From Sphingomonas sp. Root710 (GTDB lineage: Bacteria > Pseudomonadota > Alphaproteobacteria > Sphingomonadales > Sphingomonadaceae): a stretch of DNA of 64,000 nt. The translations under genes and the position numbers were made by a program. This document shows, piece by piece, positions 17,966-25,523 of the stretch (the first letter of the stretch is position 1; each line of letters starts with the position of its first letter). The notes below the pieces were generated by a model that was not told where the DNA came from, made no database searches, and saw only the letters and a program-made list of their open reading frames with translations. The stretch lies in assembly GCF_001429065.1 (NCBI RefSeq), contig NZ_LMIB01000018.1, positions 1,432 to 65,431 of the forward strand. The letters run 5' to 3'.

Positions 17966-18601
17966 TCAGGCTGCCCCGGGAGCGGCGCCCGTCCACCCCG
18001 CGATGGCGGCGGTGCGGACCGCCGCCAGAACCGACGCCGCTTCGATCGCCGCGAGAGCGCGGGCGCGATGGACCTGCACGGTGCGCGGCTCGAGCTGCAA
18101 CGTCTTGGCGATATCCTGGTTGGTCTGCCCGCCGATCAGCCTCGCCAGCACCTCTTGCTCGATCGGGCTCAGCCGCGCCAGCCGCGCCTTCGCATCGGCA
18201 ACCAGGTCCGGCGGTTCAACGCCGTGATCGAGGAGATGGAAGGCGCGGTCGATCGCATTGAGTAGCGGCCGCATCTCATAAGGCTTGTAGAGAAAGTCGA
18301 CCGCTCCGGCGCGAAACGCCTCGATCGCCGCGGAGAAATCGCCGAAGCCGGTGATGACGATCGTGCGAAACACGCTGATCCGTTGCGCCAGAACTTCCAT
18401 CACCGTCTCACCGCTGGCGCCATCGAGCTGAAGGTCGAGCACGACGCAGCCCGGCGCCAACCCATCGAGATCGGCCAGGAAATCGTCGCCGTTGGAATAT
18501 TCGCGGCATTCGAAATCACCATGCGCCTGAACGAGGCTGATGATCGACGCCCGGACGATAGCCTCATCGTCGACGACATATAGAACAGCTTTGGTCGTCA
18601 T
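17966..18601 (-). CDS. FixJ/NarL-type response regulator
   Basis: A 211-aa two-domain regulator. The N-terminal receiver has DDE at 11-13, the phosphorylation site D56 in VVLDLQL, Thr in ITGFG and Lys in YKPYE. The C-terminal LuxR-type helix-turn-helix begins with LSPIEQEVLARLIGGQTNQD and contains RTVQVHRA. FixJ-type proteins act as phosphorylation-controlled transcription activators. No histidine kinase gene is adjacent, so its partner is elsewhere. A long AT-rich gap lies in front of it. Confidence 0.9.
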   Translation of the reverse strand: MTTKAVLYVVDDEAIVRASIISLVQAHGDFECREYSNGDDFLADLDGLAPGCVVLDLQLDGASGETVMEVLAQRISVFRTIVITGFGDFSAAIEAFRAGAVDFLYKPYEMRPLLNAIDRAFHLLDHGVEPPDLVADAKARLARLSPIEQEVLARLIGGQTNQDIAKTLQLEPRTVQVHRARALAAIEAASVLAAVRTAAIAGWTGAAPGAA

Positions 18602-19218
18602 GGCCTGCCCGCGTCCATGCCTACCCGTCCCCCTTGCCCAAAAGGCGTGCTTTTTTCGTTAGTTACCCAGCGCCGCCGCATGTGCAACAAAAAAATATGA
18701 TCAACTTCATTACCTAATAGAAACAATAAAGTCAGTGAGGGGCTCATTATGATTCCAGCAAGATATTTTGGCCATCCCCACGAGGCCAAAACGAATTATC
18801 AGCGACGATCATCTGGACGAGATCGTTCACTCATAGCGTGCTCATCCAAATTTCTTGTAATATTGCAGTGCATTTTTAAGGATATGGGAAATTATATTAT
18901 AATATATCGATTATGAGATGCCATATCACTTCATGCCAACAGCAACGGCGCCCAGCAGGGCGAGACCACCCCAATGAAGCGCAGAAAAGAAATCCAGCGA
19001 AAATCTGCTATAAATGAGACCGACACCGCCGCGCCCCCGGAGTTCTACCTATGACGAAGCTGCGGCAAACGGCGTCAATTCGCCGACAGGTCAGTGCCGC
19101 TGTGCCGGCCCCGAGCAGCGAAAAATCGGCTTGGTTGCGCGGCGCACCATCGAAGGAAACGCGCTGTTAACGGGTTTGCCCTACGGGTGACCCATGGGCC
19201 GGTGAGCCTCTTGACGGG
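18602..19218. other. AT-rich intergenic region of about 617 bases
   Basis: This stretch is markedly poorer in G+C than everything around it, especially 18690-18910 (runs such as AAAAAAATATGA and TTATATTATAATATATCG). It separates the divergent FixJ-like gene and cheY and so should hold both promoters. The only ORF with a plausible ribosome site is a 55-codon one at 18749-18916 (GAGGGG 8 bases ahead); its product is not recognisable and I do not claim it as a gene. The composition suggests acquired or degraded DNA, or a large promoter region. Confidence 0.6.
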
Positions 19219-19596
19219 ATGACGTGCGTGCCCAAGCTGATTTTAACGGTCGATGACTCGCCCAGCATGCGAATGCTGCTGCGCAGTGCGCTTTCGCGAC
19301 AGGGCTATGACGTCGCCGAGGCCGAGGACGGGCTAGCCGCGCTGGAGTGGCTGGCCGCCAATCAGCGCCCCGACCTGATGATCACCGACATCAACATGCC
19401 GAACATGGACGGTTACGGGCTGGTCGAGACGGTGCGCACGCAGGGCCCGTACAGCGACATGCCGATCCTTGTCCTGTCCACCGAAAGCTCCGACGAGAAA
19501 ATGGCCCGCGCCCGCGAAGCCGGGGCCGATGGCTGGATCGTCAAGCCCTTCAATCCGGCGCAGCTCGAGTCCGCTGTCCGCCAGGCCGCCTTGTGA
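19219..19596 (+). CDS. cheY: CheY-like single-domain response regulator
   Basis: A 125-aa receiver domain: acidic pair DD at 12-13, phosphorylation site D57 in MITDINMPNMDG, Thr88 in LSTES and K109 in VKPF. CheY-type proteins carry the phosphate signal from CheA to the flagellar motor. It is followed at once by cheB, supporting a chemotaxis role, though no cheA, cheW or cheR lies in the window. The start may be ATG 19219 or GTG 19228; no strong Shine-Dalgarno decides. Confidence 0.88.
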   Translation: MTCVPKLILTVDDSPSMRMLLRSALSRQGYDVAEAEDGLAALEWLAANQRPDLMITDINMPNMDGYGLVETVRTQGPYSDMPILVLSTESSDEKMARAREAGADGWIVKPFNPAQLESAVRQAAL

Positions 19597-19609
19597 CGGA
19601 GAACGCGCG

Positions 19610-20677
19610 TTGAAGCCTCCCGTCACTGCCCGTGTTCTTGTCGTCGATGACTCGGTCACGATGCGCGCCTTCTTCGGCGCGATCTTCGAGCGCGCCCCGG
19701 GCATCCTGGTCGTCGGCACGGCGGCCAGCGCCGCCGAAGCCCGCCAGCTGATGATCGAGAAGCGGCCCAATGTCGTGACCCTCGACGTCGAGATGCCCGG
19801 CATGGGCGGCCTCGAATTCCTCGAAGAGATCATGCGCGACCGGCCAACCCCGGTGATCATGCTCTCTTCGCTGACCCAGAAGGGCGCGGAGACCAGTTTC
19901 CAGGCGCTCGAGCGCGGCGCGGTCGATTGCTTTCCGAAACCCAGCTCGGAAAATCGCGATGAGTTCGCCGCCAAGCTCTGCTCGCTGGTGAAGGCCGCCG
20001 CCAACGGCAATGTCCGCTTCGCACGCTATGCCAAGGACGCACCGCCGCCGCAGGCGACCGCCGTCCAGCCCGCGCCGGTCGGCTATGACTGGAACGGCAA
20101 GGTCGTGCTGATGGGCACGTCGACCGGCGGCGTCGACGCACTGCTGCAGCTGCTGCCGTCCTTCCCCGCCGATTGCCCGCCCACGGTGATCAACCTGCAG
20201 ATCGAGCCCGGCTTCGTGCCGCCCTTGTTCCAGCGGCTGAAGACGCTGTGCCACGCCAAGGTGGTACCTGCCGAGGACGGCCGGCCGTTGCGCCGCGGCG
20301 AAATCCAGATCGTCACCGATCCCGCGACCCATGCGGTGCTCGATCGCTGGCCCGACCCTTCGGTGCGGCTGATCGCGTCGAACCCGGTCAATGGCATCCG
20401 CCCTTCGGCGAGCCTGTTGTTCGCCACCGCGGCCAAGACCGCCGGCGCCAATGCGGTCGGGGTCATCCTGACCGGGATGGGCTCTGACGGCGTCGCAGGG
20501 CTCAAGGCGCTGCGCGCGACCGGTGCGCACACCATATCGCAGGATTCGCTGACCTGCCTGGTCGACCAGGCCCCCGCCGCCGCGCGCGAAGCCGGGGTGA
20601 TCGAACGCGACCTGCCGCTCGACCGGATCGCGGGCGCGATCCTGGAGAATTGCCGCCGCATCGCCGATGCGGCCTGA
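19610..20677 (+). CDS. cheB: CheB-like receptor methylesterase/deamidase lacking the catalytic histidine
   Basis: A 355-aa protein with a receiver domain (DD 13-14, D59 in TLDVEMPG) and a CheB methylesterase domain. By the spacing of the E. coli triad (S164, H190, D286), the counterparts are S171 in TSTGG, Q197 in NLQIEPGF and D293 in GMGSDG. The spacing matches exactly, so the catalytic His is a Gln here (codon CAG). CheB normally removes methyl groups from chemoreceptors and deamidates glutamines. This one may have little esterase activity and act as a binding protein. The start is TTG at 19610 with CGGAGAA 8 bases before it; no ATG is available before the receiver begins. It follows cheY by 13 bases. 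Confidence 0.88.
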   Translation: MKPPVTARVLVVDDSVTMRAFFGAIFERAPGILVVGTAASAAEARQLMIEKRPNVVTLDVEMPGMGGLEFLEEIMRDRPTPVIMLSSLTQKGAETSFQALERGAVDCFPKPSSENRDEFAAKLCSLVKAAANGNVRFARYAKDAPPPQATAVQPAPVGYDWNGKVVLMGTSTGGVDALLQLLPSFPADCPPTVINLQIEPGFVPPLFQRLKTLCHAKVVPAEDGRPLRRGEIQIVTDPATHAVLDRWPDPSVRLIASNPVNGIRPSASLLFATAAKTAGANAVGVILTGMGSDGVAGLKALRATGAHTISQDSLTCLVDQAPAAAREAGVIERDLPLDRIAGAILENCRRIADAA

Positions 20678-20705
20678 CGCATGGATGCTGGGCCGGGGGG
20701 CGCTA

Positions 20706-20981
20706 ATGACATCGATCAGCCACGAAGACCTTCTCGCGATGCTCGCCGATGAACTCGACGCGGCGCGCGCTCAGCTAGAGGCGCTCGGGGTCACGCTGAT
20801 CGGAGACGCCAATGTCGCCACGCGGCACATGACCGAGCTTCAGTCGCTCGACCATGTCGGCCAGCGCTGCGCGTCGATCGCCTCGATCCTGCGCGCGGAC
20901 GACCTCCACGCCGCAAGCCATGCCGCGAAGCTCGAGAGCATCCCGGCGCGTCTGGCGACGCTCAATCAGAAGACACACTAA
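20706..20981 (+). CDS. 91-aa helical protein in the cheY-cheB cluster
   Basis: A small, probably all-helical acidic protein starting 28 bases after cheB, with GGGGGGCG ahead of the ATG. It has no signal or membrane segment. The central TELQSLDHVGQRCASIASIL faintly recalls the phosphatase-type Q/D helix motifs of CheZ and CheX-like proteins, but this is only a resemblance. Its position suggests a chemotaxis accessory role. I do not recognise the family. Confidence 0.65.
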   Translation: MTSISHEDLLAMLADELDAARAQLEALGVTLIGDANVATRHMTELQSLDHVGQRCASIASILRADDLHAASHAAKLESIPARLATLNQKTH

Positions 20982-20994
20982 ACTATCCACCACC

Positions 20995-21084
20995 GTCATT
21001 CCCGCGAAGGCGGGAATCCATATTCTCGAAGGCTCGAACCTCTTGCGCTTCGGAGGTTATGGATCCCGCATTCGCGAGGATGAC
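20995..21084. repeat. Intergenic palindromic repeat, family A copy 1
   Basis: A 90-bp element beginning GTCATTCCCGCGAAGGCGGG and ending in GCGAGGATGAC, with inner arms ATCCATA and TATGGAT. It folds as a long imperfect hairpin with a sub-hairpin at each end. Related copies are at 27042-27118 (reverse) and 51782-51872. It may end both convergent transcripts. Confidence 0.85.
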
Positions 21085-21098
21085 AGAAGAGAAGCCGC

Positions 21099-22547
21099 CT
21101 ATCTGAACGGCGGCTCGTCGAACGCGCGAAGCTTACGGCTGTGTAGACGCGCCCCTTCGCCGCGCAGCAGGCCGACCGCGGCGATGCCGATCTGGAGATG
21201 TTCGGCGATCGCGCGCTCGTAGAAGCGGTTGGCCTGGCCGGGCAGCTTGATCTCGCCATGGATCGGCTTGTCGGAAACGCACAGCAGCGTTCCATAGGGC
21301 ACGCGAAAGCGATAGCCCTGCGCCGCCAACGTCGCCGATTCCATGTCGATCGCGACCGCGCGGCTCTGGCTGAAGCGTAGCGCCGAGGCGGTGTAGCGCA
21401 GCTCCCAGTTGCGGTCGTCCGAGGTCACCACCGTTCCGGTGCGCATCCGCAGCTTCAGCTGCTCGCGGCTTTCGCCCGAGACGATCTCGGCGGCGTGGGT
21501 CAGCGCCTGTTGCACCTCGGCGATCGCTGGGATCGGGATCTCAGGGGGCAGGACGCTGTCGAGCACATGATCGTCGCGCAGATAGGCGTGCGCCAGCACA
21601 TAGTCGCCGATCCGCTGGCTGGGGCGCAGGCCGCCGCAATGGCCGATCATCAGCCACGCCGCGGGCCGCGTCACCGCCAGATGGTCGGTGATCGTCTTCG
21701 CGTTGGACGGGCCGACGCCGATATTGACCAGGCTGATCCCCGACCCGTCGGGGGCGACGAGATGATAGGCGGGCATCTGATGCTTGCGCCATGCACTGTC
21801 GGCAATCGCCTGCTTCGGGTCGGGATCGCCGGGACGGATCTCCACGCCGCCCGCGCCGCTGAGCATCGTATAGCGGCTGTCGCCGTCGAGTTGTTCGATC
21901 GCCCAATGGACGAACTCGTCGACATAGCGGTGATAGTTGGTGAACAGGATATAGTTCTGGACATGGGCCGGCGGCGTGCCGGTGTAATGGCGCAACCGCG
22001 CGAGGCTGAAATCGACGCGCGGCGCATCGAACAGCGCGAGCGGGCGGGGTATATTCTCCTCTTGCACCCACAGGCCGTCGGCCAGTTCGTCGCCAATGTG
22101 GGATAATTCGGTCGACGGGAAGATCCGCGCCAGGTCCACCGGCGCGGCCCCGGTGAGGTCGAGGTCGTCGCCCGCATCGAGGACATAATTATAGGGAATC
22201 TCGGTCTTGCTGACGCCAGCCTCGACCGTCACCCCGAAATCATCGACGAGCAGGTCGATCTGCTGCGCGAGATATCCGGCGAACAGCGCGGGCTGGGTAA
22301 CCGCGATCGCATAATCGCCCGCCGCCTGGAGCCGTCCATAGGCGCGGCCGAGCGGGCCGGGGTTGCGCGCGCCGTCATAGCGCAGCCGGATTTCGGGATA
22401 GGCGAAGGCGCCATTGCCGCGCATCGCGGGATCGGGGCGTTCGCCGGTTCGGATATAATGGGTCAGCGCGGCGCGCAGCCGGGAAACCGATTGCTGATAG
22501 ATCGCGTCGAGCTGACCGACGATTTCAAGACTTTGGGTGGATGGCAA
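21099..22547 (-). CDS. amn: AMP nucleosidase
   Basis: A 482-aa cytoplasmic enzyme, the usual length of bacterial Amn. It cleaves AMP to adenine and ribose 5-phosphate, helping control adenylate levels. An N-terminal AMP nucleosidase-specific domain (about 1-170) is followed by a purine-nucleoside phosphorylase-like domain with MIGHCGGLRPSQRIGDYV and VAIDMESATLAAQGYRFRVP, where the ME/D pair binds the purine and ribose. The start is TTG at 22547, decided by AGGAG six bases upstream; the ATG further up is stopped by TAA in the same frame. It stands alone, convergent with the chemotaxis cluster. Confidence 0.93.
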   Translation of the reverse strand: MPSTQSLEIVGQLDAIYQQSVSRLRAALTHYIRTGERPDPAMRGNGAFAYPEIRLRYDGARNPGPLGRAYGRLQAAGDYAIAVTQPALFAGYLAQQIDLLVDDFGVTVEAGVSKTEIPYNYVLDAGDDLDLTGAAPVDLARIFPSTELSHIGDELADGLWVQEENIPRPLALFDAPRVDFSLARLRHYTGTPPAHVQNYILFTNYHRYVDEFVHWAIEQLDGDSRYTMLSGAGGVEIRPGDPDPKQAIADSAWRKHQMPAYHLVAPDGSGISLVNIGVGPSNAKTITDHLAVTRPAAWLMIGHCGGLRPSQRIGDYVLAHAYLRDDHVLDSVLPPEIPIPAIAEVQQALTHAAEIVSGESREQLKLRMRTGTVVTSDDRNWELRYTASALRFSQSRAVAIDMESATLAAQGYRFRVPYGTLLCVSDKPIHGEIKLPGQANRFYERAIAEHLQIGIAAVGLLRGEGARLHSRKLRAFDEPPFR

Positions 22548-22567
22548 TTAGGACTCCTCATGCATTT

Positions 22568-23050
22568 TCATAGCTGCCCGAGCATGTGCTCGGCGCTGCT
22601 CACATTATAGTCGCGCGGCGCTTCGACATTCAGGGTGGTGACGACGCCGTCCTTGACGATCATCGAGAAGCGCTGCCCGCGCAGGCCGAGGCCCGCGCCG
22701 CTCGCGTCCATCGTCAGGCCGATCGCCTTGACGAAATCGGCATTGCCGTCGGCGAGCATCGACACCTTGCCGTCGGCGCCCGCTGCCTTGCCCCAGGCGC
22801 CCATCACGAAGGCGTCGTTGACCGCGGTGCAGACGATTTCGTCGATACCCTTGGCGCGGAGTTCATCGGCTTTCTCGATGAAGCCGGGCAGGTGCTTGGC
22901 CGAACAGGTGGGCGTGAAGGCCCCGGGCACCGAGAAGAGCGCGACGGTGCGGCCGGAGAATAGCGCGTCGCTGGTCACGTCGGCGGGGCCGTCGTCGGTC
23001 ATCACCTTGAAGGTCGTCGCGGGGATAGGGTCGCCGGTGCCGATCGCCAT
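22568..23050 (-). CDS. Peroxiredoxin, Prx5/redoxin type
   Basis: A 160-aa thiol peroxidase reducing H2O2 and alkyl hydroperoxides in the cytoplasm. The peroxidatic cysteine is C49 in PGAFTPTCSAKHLPGF, the Prx5 signature. A further Cys follows in DEIVCTAVND. The conserved Arg is in GLRGQRFS. The electron donor (glutathione/glutaredoxin or thioredoxin) cannot be read from the sequence. The start at 23050 has GGAGAAACAG directly ahead; the earlier in-frame ATGs would add an unlike leader. Confidence 0.92.
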   Translation of the reverse strand: MAIGTGDPIPATTFKVMTDDGPADVTSDALFSGRTVALFSVPGAFTPTCSAKHLPGFIEKADELRAKGIDEIVCTAVNDAFVMGAWGKAAGADGKVSMLADGNADFVKAIGLTMDASGAGLGLRGQRFSMIVKDGVVTTLNVEAPRDYNVSSAEHMLGQL

Positions 23051-23158
23051 CTGTTTCTCCTGTCTTTTCCGCCCCATGGCGGTGGTAGCACCGCCATGTT
23101 GCAGTTTATGCGGCGCGATTGCGAGCCTTAATCCGACCGCGCGCACCCTGGGCCGCGG

Positions 23159-24133
23159 TCATACGCGTTCGCGTATCTTCAGCAGCAGCGGCGCGAGGAA
23201 CGGCGCGATCCGCATCAGCCGCATCGCGCGCCGCCAGCGCGGACTGCGGTTGTCCACGCCGAGCCGGACGAGCTCGGCCACCCCGGCCCGGCTGTCCCCG
23301 GCGGCGATGCGGGCGAAGGCGTCCTCCACCGCCATGTCACGTTCGATCCGCGCGCACATCTCGCCGGCCGCCGCCGCTTCGGGCCGCCCGGCCAGTTCGC
23401 GGCGCGCCTTGTCCATCACCGCATGGGCGGTGCGCAGCATCACCGGCGTGTTACCCGACATCTGCCCCTCGCGGCGGCGATAGCGCGCCAGCGGGCGCGG
23501 CACATAGGCCAGTTCCCACCCGGCCGCGAGCAGGCGGATCCACGCGTCGAGGTCCTCGGACGATTTCAGTCCGGTGTCGAAACCGCCAATCCCCTCGATC
23601 GCCTCCCGCCGCATCGCGGTCAGACCGAAGATATTGAACTCGCGCCGAATGACGCGCTCCAGCGTCGCGGGCAGGGCCTGGGCACAATAGGAGGAGAAGC
23701 GTTCGCCGACGCGGTCCGCGCCGAAGAAGGTGGCGTCACCGGTGGCAAAGCCGATCCGCGGGCTGGCCTCGATCGCGGCGATCATCGACGAGACGAAGTC
23801 GGGCTCCAACATGTCGTCGCCGTCGAGCAGCGCGACATAGGGGGTGTCCGAGACGGCGATCGCCCGGTTGCGCGCGGTGGGCAGCCCGCCATTGTCGGTT
23901 CGCAGGAAGCGGATGCGCGGATCGGCGAGATAGGGTTCGACATAGGGTGCGACCCGCGCGTCGCCATCGTCGACGACGATGGCACGCCAGTCGCCACGAT
24001 CCTGCGCGAGCACCGAATCGAGCGCATCGGCAAGCATGGTGGTGACCCCATAGGCGGGGATGACGATGGTGATCGCGGCGGGGACGCCCCCGCCTGCATC
24101 TTCGCTCCCCGCTTCCCCGCTTTTCGTCGCCAT
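23159..24133 (-). CDS. Family 2 glycosyltransferase
   Basis: A 324-aa GT-A-fold glycosyltransferase. The N-terminal nucleotide-sugar domain begins ITIVIPAYGVTTML and has VVDDGD, then the metal-binding DGDD in VALLDGDDMLEPDF. The acceptor part has SSEDLDAWIRL, where ED is the likely catalytic base. The C-terminus (about 240-324) is helical and basic with no clear membrane helix. It probably builds a surface polysaccharide or glycolipid; donor and acceptor are unknown. It is divergent from yqgE with only 24 bases between starts, and no other glycan genes lie nearby. Confidence 0.88.
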   Translation of the reverse strand: MATKSGEAGSEDAGGGVPAAITIVIPAYGVTTMLADALDSVLAQDRGDWRAIVVDDGDARVAPYVEPYLADPRIRFLRTDNGGLPTARNRAIAVSDTPYVALLDGDDMLEPDFVSSMIAAIEASPRIGFATGDATFFGADRVGERFSSYCAQALPATLERVIRREFNIFGLTAMRREAIEGIGGFDTGLKSSEDLDAWIRLLAAGWELAYVPRPLARYRRREGQMSGNTPVMLRTAHAVMDKARRELAGRPEAAAAGEMCARIERDMAVEDAFARIAAGDSRAGVAELVRLGVDNRSPRWRRAMRLMRIAPFLAPLLLKIRERV

Positions 24134-24157
24134 GGAGGAGGACTATAAAAGCTGGCG

Positions 24158-24718
24158 ATGGATGCGCCAGCCTCTCTCCGCGGACAATATCTACTCGCCA
24201 TGCCCGGCATCGGCGATCCGCGGTTCGAGAAGGCGGTGATCGCGATGTGCGCGCATGACGACGAGGGCGCACTCGGCGTCGGGGTCGACCGGGTCATGCC
24301 CGGCATCACCCTCCACCAGCTGCTCGAACAGCTCGAGATCGAACCGGGGGTGGCCCCCGACTGCCCTATCCATGCGGGCGGGCCGGTCGAGCCGCAGCGC
24401 GGTTTCGTCCTGCACAGCACCGACTGGACCGGCGGCGACACCCTGCTCGTCGATGGCCGCTGGGGGCTGACCTCCACCCTCGACATACTGCGCGCGATCA
24501 GCGCGGGCGAAGGGCCGAAGCACTGGCTGGTCGCGCTCGGCTATGCGGGCTGGGGCGAAGGCCAGCTCGATGGCGAGATGCGCCGCCATGGCTGGCTCGC
24601 GACTCGGGGCGAGGACAGCCTGTTATTCGAGCATGACGCTCCGCGGCGATGGGATGCCGCAATGCGATCGGCCGGTATCGATCCACGCCTGCTCGCATCG
24701 ACCAGCGGCCAGGCGTAG
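24158..24718 (+). CDS. YqgE/AlgH family protein (UPF0301)
   Basis: A 186-aa protein spanning the whole YqgE/AlgH family: the start LRGQYLLAMPGIGDPRFEKA, the core HAGGPVEPQRGFVLHS, and GYAGWGEGQLDGEMRRHGW. The family is widespread and named after AlgH, once linked to alginate regulation; its biochemical role is not known. It is a cytoplasmic, single-gene transcript here, divergent from the glycosyltransferase. Confidence 0.94.
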   Translation: MDAPASLRGQYLLAMPGIGDPRFEKAVIAMCAHDDEGALGVGVDRVMPGITLHQLLEQLEIEPGVAPDCPIHAGGPVEPQRGFVLHSTDWTGGDTLLVDGRWGLTSTLDILRAISAGEGPKHWLVALGYAGWGEGQLDGEMRRHGWLATRGEDSLLFEHDAPRRWDAAMRSAGIDPRLLASTSGQA

Positions 24719-24893
24719 ACAAGGCGACACCCTGGCCGTGCACTAGGCATCTCATTACGGTATCGCACTGAATTAGTTATACTTTCAGACCGGCCCTTAA
24801 CCACCTTCCGCAAGACTTGCTCAAGGCTTCGCGTCAATCTTCCGGCGGGGTAGCGGCTCGGTGGGAGCCGCCTTCAGGGGCAGGGACTTTCCG

Positions 24894-25382
24894 ATGCGGA
24901 GATTTTTGTGCGCGGCTGCGGCCGTGCTGTCGGCGGTGTCGCCGGCGAATGCCGGCTGCTGGTCGACGGACCATGCGAGCGCGGCGCGGGTGCGCGATCT
25001 CCAGACCTTCCTGATGGTCGAGACGCTGCGGTGCCAGGCAATGGGGTTCAACATCTCCGCCGATTATAACGCCTTCGTGCGCGGCAACCGTGGCGCGATC
25101 GGCGCGGCCAACGACCGGATCAAGGCCTTCTTCATCGGCTCGGCGGGACCGGTCTACGGCCAGACCGCCTATGACCGCTTCACCACCTCGCTCGCCAACG
25201 CCTATGGCGCGGGCAAGACCAATGCCGACAGCTGCGAGGGCGCGCGCAGCGTCGCCGCCGAGGCCGCGCTGATGGCCAATTCGCGCGAAGGGCTGGAAAT
25301 GATTGCCGACCGCCAGGGGCTGAACCCGGCGCTGCCGGGCGGACGATGCGGGCAGGAGACGATGGCGGTGGTGGGGCGCTAG
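24894..25382 (+). CDS. Secreted protein of unknown function
   Basis: A 162-aa protein with a clear signal peptide (MRRFLCAAAAVLSAVSPANAG, cleavage near ANA-GC). The mature part of about 140 residues has four cysteines (one at the new N-terminus, one in LRCQ, one in DSCEG, one in GRCGQ), fitting two disulphides in the periplasm, and is mostly helical. The first mature residues GCW could be mistaken for a lipobox, but the preceding residues do not fit well. I do not recognise the family. It lies just before ahcY, separated by a hairpin. Start 24894 is chosen because CAGGGA lies 8 bases ahead and the signal begins there. Confidence 0.75.
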   Translation: MRRFLCAAAAVLSAVSPANAGCWSTDHASAARVRDLQTFLMVETLRCQAMGFNISADYNAFVRGNRGAIGAANDRIKAFFIGSAGPVYGQTAYDRFTTSLANAYGAGKTNADSCEGARSVAAEAALMANSREGLEMIADRQGLNPALPGGRCGQETMAVVGR

Positions 25383-25390
25383 CCCGAGCC

Positions 25391-25411
25391 CCCTCCCGCG
25401 TGCGGGAGGGG
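25391..25411 (+). terminator. GC hairpin between the secreted protein gene and ahcY
   Basis: CCCTCCCGC, a very short loop and GCGGGAGGG form a strong stem 10 bases after the stop. No T run follows, so its strength as a terminator is uncertain. Confidence 0.45.
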
Positions 25412-25421
25412 AGTATGTCGC

Positions 25422-25441
25422 ATATAAAGAAATCTTTATAT
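25422..25441. promoter_or_regulatory. 20-bp operator-like palindrome ahead of ahcY
   Basis: ATATAAAGAAATCTTTATAT has 9-bp perfect arms around two central bases, and is strikingly AT-rich for this genome. It sits 82 bases before ahcY. ArsR-family SAH-responsive repressors (SahR type) control SAM-cycle genes through palindromes of this look, so it may be such an operator; the regulator gene is not in the window. Confidence 0.6.
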
Positions 25442-25523
25442 TTGCATCGCAGCAGCTCTGTCGCTATTGCGCCCGGCATTGCCGCCGGTGTCCCCGGCTG
25501 CCCCAGCCCCAAGGAGAAGCCCG

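Noticed and set aside
18749-18916. 55-codon ORF with GAGGGG ribosome site
   Set aside because: No recognisable product and atypical composition; kept only as part of the AT-rich region.
25383-25523. Possible SAM or SAH riboswitch ahead of ahcY
   Set aside because: No known SAM-II or SAH riboswitch core is visible; the palindrome at 25422 looks like a protein-binding site.
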